Below, in pieces: positions 1-9,011 of a stretch of DNA of 64,000 bases. A program made the position numbers and the translations under genes. The DNA is from Cylicocyclus nassatus (lineage: Eukaryota; Nematoda; Chromadorea; Rhabditida; Strongylidae): contig CATQJL010000001.1 of NCBI GenBank assembly GCA_958299035.1, forward strand, positions 7,122,284-7,186,283, read 5' to 3'. The notes under the pieces were generated by a model that was not told the DNA's origin, did not search any database, and was given only the letters and a program-made list of their open reading frames with translations. Within the stretch, counting starts at the first letter, position 1, and the number at the start of each line of letters is the position of its first letter.

Positions 1-647
1 TAGATAAGGTGAAAAGCGCTTTCGTAAACTCAGCGTAATCGCTGATTTTGACGGACAGACTCCAACCTCAACATAGGATTGTCGCGCTTTTAACCACAAA
101 ACTCACTTTCCAATGTTCGTGAAATGATGGACTCGATTTTTTATATTGTCTACATGGAGACGCAGCTTTTGCAACAACTTTCAGATTTTTTCTAGTGCTG
201 CAGTTGGCATTTAGGTTTGAAATACTTTCCACGAAATTCCTCTGCGAGCAGTAGATTCAACACAATCACAAATCTCACTATATCCTTCTCTGTTTCATGT
301 CGCATTTTACGCGGTGGGTGAGATTAGTTAAGATTTTGAAGTTTCAAGCGCTCTCCTGTTCGATTTCTTGATTTGAGTTGGATATGATTGTGCAGGGTGC
401 TCCACTCAACTCTCAACGGATGACAACTGCGGCTGAACCAGAATGTGCAACCCCGAAATTTTTTCCTGACTAGGCACACAAGTTTATTGTTGTACGTGCA
501 TTGTTGCGGCTACATTGCAGCGTTTTCTGTAACTTGAAAATCGAGTTTTGTGGTTTAAAAGCGCGACAACCCTATGTTGAGGTTGGAGTCTGTCCGTCAA
601 AATCAGCGATTACGCGGAGTTTACGAAAGCGCTCTTCACCTTATCTA
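1..647. mobile_element. MITE-like inverted-repeat element, left edge at window start
   Basis: Bases 1-112 are the reverse complement of about 541-647 with few mismatches, and enclose about 430 bp of unrelated AT-rich DNA. No transposase is encoded. The left end coincides with the window start, so the true left border and target duplication cannot be read. This is a non-autonomous fold-back DNA transposon; its superfamily is not identifiable here. Confidence 0.8.
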
Positions 648-1072
648 TCAAAAAGGCTAAGTGTATTCCAGGACTGTCATTTGAAATGAACGCGGGCTTA
701 AAAACTCCTCAAACCAGCTGTTTGTTGACGCAGTTTGACTTCTGATGCCTTTGGAAACGAAAAATGCAAGGATCATCTTTCCTTGAGTAGCATGACAGGT
801 CTTAGGTGCTGCAAAAGTTTCATATTCTGGGATGTAACTCTACAAAAAAATTTGGGAGTCAAAGAATGCGATAATGTTTAAAAAGGCCAGGTGTCCTTAT
901 AATTATGTCCAGCTTGCAAAACAGGCTTTTTCGAATTTTTCCATTTTTCTCCGTTCGGAATCAACGGGATTGGAAGCCGTTCTGAGGAGTTATGGCAGGC
1001 TTACATGCGCACCATACAGCAAAGTTTCAGACAGATTCACTGACAAGAACGAAAATTACGACTATTTCTAGA

Positions 1073-1099
1073 GTGTCCCTATAATTATGTCCAGCACTG
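1073..1099. mobile_element. Solo Tc1-like terminal inverted repeat
   Basis: Read on the minus strand this stretch begins CAGTGCTGGACATAATTATA, which resembles the CAGTGCTGG start of Tc1-family ends. It abuts the TA at 1100-1101. A partial direct copy of the same motif lies at about 886-905. No opposite end or transposase was found, so this is a relic. Confidence 0.5.
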
Positions 1100-1101
1100 T
1101 A

Positions 1102-1504
1102 GAGGTTTTCTAACACGCTCTTTATGAAAATCGTGGTCTTTGAGGATCACAGGGTCTTTTTGGAGAGATACGGTGAGGTGACTGTAACTGCACCACGAAA
1201 GTGCGTAAATTTGCCCGCACTTCTCGCGTATCTGTCAGAAAACTTGCCTGCTTGCTTTTCTAGGTCAAAGTTGATAGGAACTGTGCTATCGAATGGTGCA
1301 TGACTCAGGCTCCTATGAGAAATCGCCGAGTTACGAGCATACGCCTAGAAAGGCAAGCAGGCAAGTTTTCTGACAGATACGCGAGAAGTGCGGGTAAATT
1401 TACGCACTTTCGTGGTGCAGTTACAGTCACCTCACCGTATCTCTCCAAAAAGACTGTGATCCTCAAAGACCACGATTTTCGTAAAGAGCGTGTTCGAAAA
1501 CCTC
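1102..1504. mobile_element. TA-flanked MITE with 160-bp inverted repeats
   Basis: About 1102-1260 pairs with about 1348-1504 as near-perfect inverted repeats starting GAGGTTTTC. TA is present on both sides (1100-1101 and 1505-1506), the target duplication of Tc1/mariner-type transposition. The left TA is shared with the end of the Tc1-like relic, so the two elements are back to back. Confidence 0.88.
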
Positions 1505-1655
1505 TATAAGCGAAGTTTCCTTACAATTAAAGCATCAACACTTTGACCAAAATCTAACGGCGATGTTCCAGAGCGTGAAACGAGAAAAAACCAAATAATC
1601 CGAAGTTCTCTGAAAACTTGTTCATAGAGGTTATCCGCCCTGCTGATTTTAAAAC

Positions 1656-1964
1656 TCACATTTGCTTAGCAAGATAGCTCCGCATTGTAGGGCTATGGCG
1701 AGTAGAATCTGGGACGACAAGATTTTTCCACAATTCACCAGCCCTTCTATTTCCTTTGAAAAGAAATTTGCGCTTATTATTTAGCGCATCATAATCTACA
1801 GATAAATTGCTATCGAAGGGTCCTTGCTGGAGTTTACTAAGGGCAATGCGCGCTGCTTTACACCTTTGCGAAAGGACCTCCACAGAAAGATTTGAGAATA
1901 CAGAAATTGGAATATCAAGGACATGCTGTATACCGAAAGATTTGCCTTGATGAACTGAGCACAA
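1656..1964 (-). CDS. Unrecognised 102-codon ORF, tandemly duplicated
   Basis: This minus-strand ORF has a coding-like composition (stretches such as VEVLSQRCKAAR and FKGNRRAGELWKN) and ends at TGA or TAA just below 1656. A second, badly degenerate copy of the same DNA lies about 300 bp to the right (roughly 2080-2380) and carries in-frame stops, including a recognisable VEAFSQRC counterpart. So a unit of about 300 bp was duplicated in tandem and one copy kept its frame. I do not recognise the family. It may be an exon of a larger gene or a fragment of a mobile element; no flanking splice sites are convincing. Confidence 0.3.
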   Translation of the reverse strand: MCSVHQGKSFGIQHVLDIPISVFSNLSVEVLSQRCKAARIALSKLQQGPFDSNLSVDYDALNNKRKFLFKGNRRAGELWKNLVVPDSTRHSPTMRSYLAKQM

Positions 1965-2473
1965 AGCTTTCTTCGGATTCAGAATATATTCCGAAAAGAC
2001 GGCGAGTAGAATTTGAAAACACGTATTTTACCAAAATTTACCAACGCTTCTATCTCTTGTCGAAGACAGTGTACAGCTACTTTTGAACGCGCGATAACCT
2101 ACAAGAACAGTACTGTCGAACAGTGCTTACTGGAATCTTTTATGTTGCACAGACGCTGCGCTACATCTTTGCGAAAAGGCCTCCACAGAAAAATTCAACT
2201 GGAAACGGAATATCGAGGGCATAGCTATACATCAGAAAATTGCCTTGACGATCTGAACAAAATGCTGCTTCCAGATTTAGAACATATTTATTGCGAAGGA
2301 AGTTATGGCGTTGCGTACTCTGCGTGATTTCCGTGATTCCGCGGATCCTAGAACGTCGCGAACTTCTAGGAGTATCACTGACTTTGGCGGAAATCCTGGA
2401 ATTCCGCGAAGTTCACGGAAATTTTGCACATTCGGTAAGCGGTAATGTGATCTTGAGCAGATTTTAGAGCAAA

Positions 2474-2827
2474 CTAGCTGGCTTACCCGGCTCCGCCGTA
2501 TGTTTCGAATAGAAAATTCCATTTCTGAACCGATCGGGACCAAACTTGGCACACATACACTTCGGGCCCCCACGGGGGTGATCAGGATGCTCGTTACCCC
2601 CCTGTGCCAACTCCCAGCCCTGTAGCTCAAATTTTGCAAAAAATCGATAAAATCAATATCGATCGATGACGAAAAGTAGCCTTTGACACCCGCCGGGGCC
2701 CGAGGTGTATGTGTGCCAAGTTTGGTCCCGATCGGTTCAGAAATGGAATTGTCTATTCGGAACATACGTACATACAAACAGACATACATACATACAAACA
2801 GACATTCAGCTTTATATATAAGATTGG
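2474..2827. repeat. Dispersed repeat ending in an ACAGACATTCAGC tail (copy 1)
   Basis: It begins ACTAGCTGGCTTACCCGGC and ends with a (ACAGACAT)n-like stretch, then CAGCTTTATATATAAGATT. A second copy lies at 47213-47513. Copy 1 has an internal inverted repeat: about 2505-2585 is the reverse complement of about 2690-2765, so it can fold on itself. Copy 2 lacks the left arm. The short-repeat tail resembles the 3' ends of RTE-mobilised SINEs and LINEs. Long ORFs across it are by-products of the inverted repeat. Confidence 0.7.
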
Positions 2828-3229
2828 ATCAGACTAACTCTCTACCATATTCCTACACTATACTTTCTATGTGTCATCAGCGACAAATCAATGGCAATAC
2901 TGTTATCAGCACACTGAACAATCCAACCAAACAAAATTCTGCAAAATTGAGCGAAAATTACTGTCTAGCGTATACCTATCATGTTCTGCTAGACTGTGGC
3001 ACTTTCATATAGTTGATGATGCGTCTCGCCGAGCTGAATCGAACAATATCCTCGGATTCAGAATTCGTCCGTTTTGAAGCGAGATATGGCGATGCGACGC
3101 GGATTTCGGCGGACTCTGGTGATGTGCGGCGACTCCGCTGCACTCTAGCGGACTGTGTCGCACTCCGGCGGAGTGCGCCGCAGTCCGGTGACTTTTTTGA
3201 CGAATTATGAGCGGTATTGTATTTGCTAA

Positions 3230-3400
3230 ACTGAGATTGTGAATGTAAGAGAGGTGATGGAGCGAGACCGCCTTGCAGAATCGTGCTTTGAGCAAATGTG
3301 CATGTATTGTAATATTTATATGTGTCTACACGTCCGGGCATTAGAAATTGATGCTTATCTTTAGCCTCTCTTTAATAGCCACCTGCGGTAATCAAAAGCG
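3230..3400 (-). promoter_or_regulatory. Orphan upstream region of the small-secreted-protein gene family
   Basis: This stretch is clearly similar to 7865-8010 and more weakly to 8640-8735, which lie upstream of the two small secreted-protein genes (minus strand). Shared words include ATGGAGC(G/A)AGACC, GTGCTTT(G/A)AGCAA and GTAATATTTATAT. Here no coding exons follow on the left: the expected place (below 3200) holds a GC-rich, degenerate short-period repeat (3013-3200). I infer a third copy of the gene block whose coding part was lost or replaced. It could also be a dispersed repeat that happens to sit near those genes. Confidence 0.5.
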
Positions 3401-3419
3401 TGCATGATTTGCCTGGAAA

Positions 3420-3508
3420 CATTCAATCTTGAAATTGAAACCAAGAATGTCATTACAGAAAACATTCAATCTTGAAATTGAAAACGAGAATGTTATTACA
3501 GAAAGAAT
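3420..3508. repeat. Tandem duplication of about 44 bp
   Basis: The unit AACATTCAATCTTGAAATTG plus about 24 more bases occurs twice in direct succession with few differences. It is a short local duplication with no sign of coding function. Confidence 0.8.
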
Positions 3509-4471
3509 CGATTCGCTTCTAAGCCATGTGATGATTATACGTCTAAAGACTGTCAAGCACTCGAGAATGACGCTAATTTTTGGTCAAAAAACACAAAGAT
3601 TGAAAGCAGCCTGATTGAATTATGAAATTGAAACCATTTGAATGCAATCCCCAACTAAAAATCTAGATCAAAAGCATTATCACACGGTCTAAACTGCATA
3701 AAGGTACTTCATCATTGATCCTAAAAGCCATTAGCTGGCATATCCGGTTTCGCCCGTCGTTTTCAATGCCAAGACTAGATTACTGTTTGTTTTATACAAC
3801 TCCCTATTCCTGTCGTACTTCCGCATTCCAGCTTTCTGCGGCCGTATTCATCAACGAACTCCGAGGGTAGGCTTTACCCCAGAAAAGCATATAACCCGTG
3901 TTCGCGAAGCAGGTAAGCTTGACCACACGGGTTAAAACTAGCCTTGAGGGTAAGCCTTAAACCAAAAGCGACTAACTCCCTATTCACGAACATGGCTCAT
4001 CAGGGCAAACTCAACTTTCTAACACAGAGCAAGGTTAAATTTACTCCGACCCTTCGTAAAATCATAAATGATCTCTCTGTGCACTACTCAGTCTTAACGA
4101 TACTATTTGACAGCAAACCACATTTCTAATTATTATTATCTCAAATCTCCTAAGCCCTCTTTGCGTCTCGTCTGATCTTAGTATTTTGTTGATCAGCTCT
4201 AACAGTGTATGTTAAGCTACAATAGTTTGATCATGTATCAAATCATTTACTGGATATATCGGTGGACTGAAATTTGAATGAGGTTCTATATCACGAGAAT
4301 TTTGTTATTGAGTTAGATTCGCCATATCAAAGCCCTTAGTTGGATACGTCCTTTATTCGAAATCAGATCTTCTACTGTAACAATCGCCCGAATATGATAC
4401 CCGGCGATAACATCAAGCAAATACGAAAGGAGATCATCAAAAGTTTGATGCAGTGCTGACTATAGATAGTA

Positions 4472-4790
4472 CTCAGACAATCGCCGGGGGCAGGCGGGCA
4501 CCGGAAAAATAGATTGCTGATCTCTCGCACCGCGCTCGCGGATTTTTTGGAAAGCAATCAGGACTTTTCGGAAGACCGCTTGCTGAGTTCTCGATTCCTC
4601 AGAGATTCAGCAATATATCTGCAAAAGATGAGAGCGAAAAAAATTCAACAGGCGGTCCCTCAAAAATCCGCTGACTCAGCAAGCGGTCTTCCGAAAAGTC
4701 CTGATTGCTTTGCAAAAAATCCGCGAGCGGGGTGCGAGAAATCAGCAATCTATTTTTCCGGTGCCCGCCTGCCCCCAGCGATTGTCTGAG
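4472..4790. mobile_element. 319-bp TA-flanked MITE (family also at 53031-53350)
   Basis: The terminal inverted repeats start CTCAGACAATCGC and continue through GGGGGCAGGCGGGC; nearly the whole element is palindromic. TA flanks both sides (4470-4471, 4791-4792). A nearly identical copy lies at 53031-53350 and a more distant relative at about 46434-46980, so this is a multi-copy family with recent activity. Confidence 0.88.
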
Positions 4791-5063
4791 TATGTGTTTG
4801 TTGTCAAAAGAATATTACTAGGAATGAGTGGTGCATGAGTAATCACTTGGTGTTTGTACAAGTGTCAGGGTGAATCTAAACTTGCTAGGGTTAAACTTTC
4901 CCTGATGAACCACGTTGGTGAATACGGGCTAATCGCTTTCTGGGGCCTCAATTGTAGAGTTTGCCCTCAAAATTCGTTGATGAAATTGAGGTTAATCGCT
5001 TTCCGGGGCAAACCCTACGCTGATGAGTATTCCCAATGAACCCCGAGGGTAAACTACCCTTAA

Positions 5064-5518
5064 AGGCAGTATCCAAGCAAAAAGTCGATCTCGAGATTTT
5101 GTGCTTACCTGGGCCTATTCGCTATGCTGAATCCGAAAATCAACACTGGAGAGCGCGAAAACGGCGAAAAAAGGCTCTAAAGGAGGAGGGAAATTGCAAG
5201 TGGGCGGGGCTGTTCACATAGTGACGTCACTCTCGCAGCTTCACGGGCAATCTTCTCGCTTTCGCTACTCTCCCTAACATCACCACCAGCCGACTGCGAA
5301 ACGCATGACATAAGATCGAACCCGAGAAGATCGCTCCTAAAGCCTGGGAGAGTGACGCCACTATGTGAACAGCCCCGCCCACCTGCAACTTCCCTCCTCC
5401 TTTAGAGCCTTTTTTCGTCTTTCTCGCGCTCTCCAGTGTTGATTTTCGGATCCAGCATAGCGAATAGGCCCAGGTAAGCACAAAATCTCGAGATCGACTT
5501 TTTGCTTGGACACTGCCT
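5064..5518. mobile_element. 455-bp TTAA-flanked MITE, copy A of a back-to-back pair
   Basis: Inverted repeats of about 170 bp (5064-5235 against 5350-5518) start AGGCAGTATCC and end GGACACTGCCT. TTAA precedes it (5060-5063) and follows it (5519-5522). TTAA duplication is the signature of piggyBac-type transposition, though the end sequence is not a standard piggyBac CCC end. It has no coding capacity. Confidence 0.8.
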
Positions 5519-5522
5519 TTAA

Positions 5523-5979
5523 AGGCACCGTCCACCCAAATCGAGGTTGATGAGATTTTGATGCTATATAGTAGAGGGTCTCCTAACTAAGCCATCGCCC
5601 AAATCTCGTGGCAAAAGATGAATTCCGAAGCGAGAAAACCGTTCCGGAAGGTCACGCTGACTCCGCCCATCAAAGTAGGTGGTCTGAAGACAATAACTGC
5701 AGCTTGGGCTCTAATGTATCAAGATTTGAAAAAAAACGCCTTTCGCAATTATCAACGATTCGTGGTACCCTGATAAATTTCTGTCTTCTTAGGTCCGATT
5801 TTCGACATTGATCTTTAGACCACACACGTTGATGGGCGGAGTCAGCGTGACCTTCTGGAGCCGTTTCCTCGCTTCGGAATTCATCTTTTGCGGTGAGACT
5901 TGAGGGATGACTTAGTTAGGAGACCCTCTACTATATAGCATCAAAATCTCATCAACCTCAATTTGGCTGGACGGTGCCT
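5523..5979. mobile_element. 457-bp TTAA/TTGA-flanked MITE, copy B of a back-to-back pair
   Basis: It starts AGGCACCGTCC immediately after the TTAA at 5519-5522 that also closes the previous element. Its right end GGACGGTGCCT is followed by TTGA (5980-5983), a one-base change from TTAA. Inverted arms run about 170 bp on each side. Its interior differs from its neighbour, so the two are separate subfamilies inserted at the same site. Relatives lie at 26125-26476 and 37800-38164, and solo ends at about 12270 and 45745. Confidence 0.8.
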
Positions 5980-6023
5980 TTGAGGATAAGGTTTATCCTC
6001 AGGGTTCGTTGATGAATATGGCC

Positions 6024-7190
6024 ACTGGCACCACCAAGCTTTTGTAATTGCTGCATCGTCGTTGTACAGTCGTTGTGGCAGTCGTCTAACGTCCTCGCGT
6101 AAGCTGGGTTCAAAATCGGTGATCCACTAGCGCAGATAGGATGACGTTGGTTCCGACGCTGTCAAAGGCTTTCTCGTAGTCGACGAAGGTTAGGACGAGA
6201 TGCAGTCGGTATTCTCAATAATATGTGATTCATGCAGTCCGGCCCTTTGCGAAATCCGACTTGTTCTTGAGGCTTGGCTTCATCCAGTGCTCGAAATATG
6301 CAAGCGTGAATAATTTTTGTGAAAAGCTTGTATAACACACTTAACAAGGATATTGGACGGTAGTTCCGAAGATTTCCGTTTGTCCTTCTCATAAAGAAAG
6401 GCGGTTCTTGCACTCCTCCACTGGTTGTATTCTAAAGTTATGATGTTGAATGCGACGCGAAAATCTCGTACAGACGTTGCCTTCCGGCTCGCAGAACTTA
6501 CGGAATCAGGTTCTGGAGCCATGGCACTGAATAGCGCTGCGGGGTAGAATCCGGTAGAATAGGTGGCAGGTAGAATCCGTGGTGTTACCTATCCAGTGGA
6601 GACAACGGCCATCGGTACTGGTGTTGATGAGCGGAAGAGGTTGGTGCAGAAATTCTTCGCAATAGACATCGGAAGAAGTCGGGGTTCCGCCTTGCTTCAT
6701 TTCAGCATTTCTCAAGACGTTTTTTTCAACTGCTTCCACTATCTTAGCTCTTGTACTTTCTGAGATCCTCCTGGAAAGTTGTTCTGCAAGTGGCGTTGAT
6801 TATCGCTATAGAAGTGATCTTACCTCAAAAATCTTCTTCTTTCGAGTAGTTCCTCAATGGTCTTCTGGATGCGTTTCCACGTTTTTTTTTCGGAAGTCAG
6901 TGGCCCAGAAATCGCCACAGGCTTGCAATCTTGGAAGCGTGTCGTAACCGTACGTTGGGTTCTCCTTGATGGGCCAGTCGCAACTTCATATGAGCTTTTC
7001 CGCTTGCTATCTTCATAAACAACTTCTTTCCTTCTTGCGGCATTGTGGCAGACCTTCTTCTCCAGTCTTCGTCTAAATCGCATCTTCGCTCGAAGGAGGC
7101 GGTGATGGGAGCCACTGCAGAAAATGGAGCTACTGGCAAGGGAACGATAGTCAGTGTCCGTTGCCTTTTGAGACGAGATGTATAGCGTTA
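6024..7190 (-). pseudogene. RTE-like LINE relic 1 (reverse transcriptase, partial)
   Basis: The minus strand carries pieces of a non-LTR reverse transcriptase in several frames. From 7140 downwards there is an endonuclease-to-RT linker region. At 6162-6413 sits NYRPISLLSVLYKLFTKII, the fingers motif before the active site, then a QEQVGFRKG stretch. At about 6130-6200 is FVDYEKAFDSV, which keeps the first catalytic aspartate. The element stops at about 6024 against the GGCC end of the neighbouring inverted-repeat element, so the YADD part and 3' end are absent. Frameshifts separate the pieces, so it is dead. The endonuclease half is missing here but present in relic 2 at 9012-10640. Confidence 0.8.
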
Positions 7191-7286
7191 CCGTTTACAG
7201 TTAGCAAATATGGCATGTCTCAGAAAGTAGTGTAGCAATCATTTATAAGGTCTGCGGATAGACAAACGACAGTATTGCCTGTTTGC

Positions 7287-7611
7287 TTACCCCTTGCCAC
7301 CAAACCACTTTTTCTTGACGCACTGCTTTGTGCAAGTTATCAAATTCTTGCAGGCATTCTTGTACACGGAATTATCTTTGTTGACCTTTTCGACCATCTT
7401 CTTTGTCCATCCTTCTCCTGACGGAAGACATGCGTACCTCCACCTAAAATAGATTAAGCTTTTAGTTAGAAGCAAGCCGTACAATTTGATCTTACTTTGC
7501 GGCACCATGCCTATCCATCTCCCCGGGATAATCATCCCACCAAATCACTTGTTTTTTTGACGGCACTATGCCACACATGCCACACAAAAAGACTAGCAGT
7601 AAAAGCTTCAT
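7287..7611 (-). CDS. Small secreted protein, 90 aa, two exons (array copy 1)
   Basis: Exons are 7496-7611 and 7287-7443, joined across a 52-nt intron with GTAAGA donor and TTTTAG acceptor. The start ATG gives MKLLLLVFLCGMCGIVPS, a clear signal peptide, followed by a basic, tryptophan-containing mature chain. The exon junction codes for KWRYAC, and four cysteines lie in exon 2 (KWRYAC, then NACKNLITCTKQC). The end is KKKWFGGKG and a TAA stop. It is a paralogue of the gene at 8069-8510: same intron position, phase and length. I do not recognise the family and assign no function. A small cysteine-containing secreted product would fit an excretory or secretory effector, but that is inference. The open frame, good splice sites and paralogue with the same structure make a real gene likely. 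Confidence 0.75.
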
Positions 7612-7779
7612 TTTGTTTTTAGCATATGTTCCTGCAAAAATATCTGAGGATACATAAAGTTAGGATCGAGAATCGAATATAACTACACAGGGTTAGATAA
7701 ATGGGATGCTAACACGCTCCTGAAGCTACCTAACTATTTGTGTAAGACTGTCACTCCATCAAATATTTTTTACAACAAC

Positions 7780-8060
7780 CCTCCTAGCAGCAAGGTTGCC
7801 TTAAAAAGGAAAGTTGCGGAAATATTTTGCATGCGGAGTATGGTTGGGAAAAATTTCATTATACGATTTTTTTAAGGTAAAATGGCATTGTAAATGTAAG
7901 TAAAGTAATGGAGCAAGACCAATTTTCAGAACGGTGCTTTAAGCAATTATGTACGTGTTGTAATATTTATATATCTCGACGTTCAGGCACCCAGAAATTG
8001 GTGCTTATCCTTAGCATTAAAAGCCACGGCGAAAACGATATTTATAATCCCAATTTGGGT
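7780..8060 (-). promoter_or_regulatory. Conserved upstream region of secreted-protein gene copy 1
   Basis: Bases about 7795-7905 match about 8575-8660 upstream of copy 2, including a shared GCATGCGGAGTATGGT block. Bases about 7865-8010 also match 3230-3400. Conservation outside the exons means that the duplicated unit included the promoter. No specific factor site can be named. Confidence 0.5.
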
Positions 8061-8068
8061 TTTGGTGT

Positions 8069-8510
8069 TCAAAGATTGAGCGGTATTCTTTCAACTTCAA
8101 TCATTTGTTCGTGAGCACACTTGTTCTTTTCTCTCACAAAGCTCGATAAAACATGCTTTAGAAAGCACTGTAACAATCTTTTATTTTTTTGAAGCAACTT
8201 TTCAAAATTTTTGGTAAGCATAGCTCTTGGCAGATTGCTAAGGTCTTGTAGCCATCCTTGTATGTACTTGTACCCTTTCGCACCCTCGACCCTTTCGCAA
8301 AACTTCTTTTCATTGTCATCTCCATCTTCTAACGTGCTGCATATGTACTTCCACCTGAGATTATTAAAGTTTCTAGTCCGGACGAAGCCGTATAATGTGA
8401 CCTTACTTTTTGGCGCCCTGCCTTTTGATCTCTCCAGGGTTTGCCTGCTTTGGCACTGACACCACCATGCCAAACATTGTCAGAGATATTAAGAGCCCTA
8501 AGAGCTCCAT
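8069..8510 (-). CDS. Small secreted protein, 129 aa, two exons (array copy 2)
   Basis: Exons are 8407-8510 and 8069-8354, with a 52-nt intron (GTAAGG donor, TCTCAG acceptor). The ATG gives MELLGLLISLTMFGMVVSVP, a signal peptide. The junction codes for KKWKYICS, aligned to KWRYAC in copy 1. Exon 2 is longer than in copy 1 (95 against 52 codons) and has four cysteines, at YICS, KKFCER, LLQCFL and NKCAHE. It ends EVERIPLNL and a TGA stop. Only the signal-peptide region, the intron and the start of exon 2 are well conserved between the copies, so the mature parts have diverged fast or have different exon-2 origins. The frame also stays open through the intron on the minus strand, but the spliced form is supported by the paralogue and the signal peptide. 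Function is unknown. Confidence 0.75.
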
Positions 8511-8574
8511 TTCGTTTCCAACATTATTTACTTCAAAAATATTCAGTATATAAAATCAAGATCTAGAATCGAAA

Positions 8575-8750
8575 AGTTGCGAAAACTGCATGCGGAGTAT
8601 GGTGGGGAACAAATTCCATTATAGGATTTCTGTGTTAAAAGATTCTCGCTAAAATGACATGGTGAAGGTAAGGAAGGCGGTGAAGCAAGACGCCTTGCAA
8701 AATGGTGCTTTGAGCAATTGTGTATGTGTTGATTTGGCATTTATCATTAT
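8575..8750 (-). promoter_or_regulatory. Conserved upstream region of secreted-protein gene copy 2
   Basis: It is similar to 7795-8000 upstream of copy 1 (shared GCATGCGGAGTATGGT block and the following ATTCCATTATA(G/C)GATTT). It ends where the inverted-repeat element at 8756 begins. Confidence 0.5.
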
Positions 8751-8755
8751 CTATG

Positions 8756-9011
8756 CTAGGGTTGAAACTACCCTGACGAGCCACGTTGGTGAATACGGGT
8801 TAATCGCTTTCTGCGGTAAGGTTTACCCTCAAGGGTAGGATTTGCCCTCAAGGTTCGTTGATGAATACGGGATTAGTCGCTTTCCGGGGTAAACTGTACG
8901 TTGTCGAATACGGCCCTGAGGGTAAAATTTACCCTTGAGGGTAAGGTTTTATCGATACGGTAAAATCTACCCTGAAGGGTAAGGTTTGTCCTCAGTTTTC
9001 GTTGATGAATA
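8756..9011. mobile_element. GGGTAAA-rich inverted-repeat element, fragment
   Basis: This stretch shares TTCGTTGATGAATACGG and repeated TTTACCCT/AGGGTAAA words with the family member at 3839-6023. Its right end GAATACGGCC meets LINE relic 2 at the same LINE position where the other copy meets LINE relic 1 (both followed by ACTGGYACCAC). Confidence 0.6.

Larger units (their letters stand above)
3839..6023. mobile_element. Large inverted-repeat element with nested MITEs
   Basis: The left end GGCCGTATTCATCAACGAAC (from about 3841) is matched in inverse orientation at about 5995-6023. Between them lie GGGTAAA/TTTACCC-rich repeats characteristic of this family (3845-3960, 4855-5060) and three complete nested MITEs (4472-4790, 5064-5518, 5523-5979). 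The same terminal sequence recurs at 8756-9011. Both right ends abut the same point of an RTE-like LINE. No transposase was found. Confidence 0.6.

Noticed and set aside
2277..2789. 170-codon minus-strand ORF
   Set aside because: It is produced by the dispersed repeat and its internal inverted arm; the same reading recurs in the copy at 47 kb.
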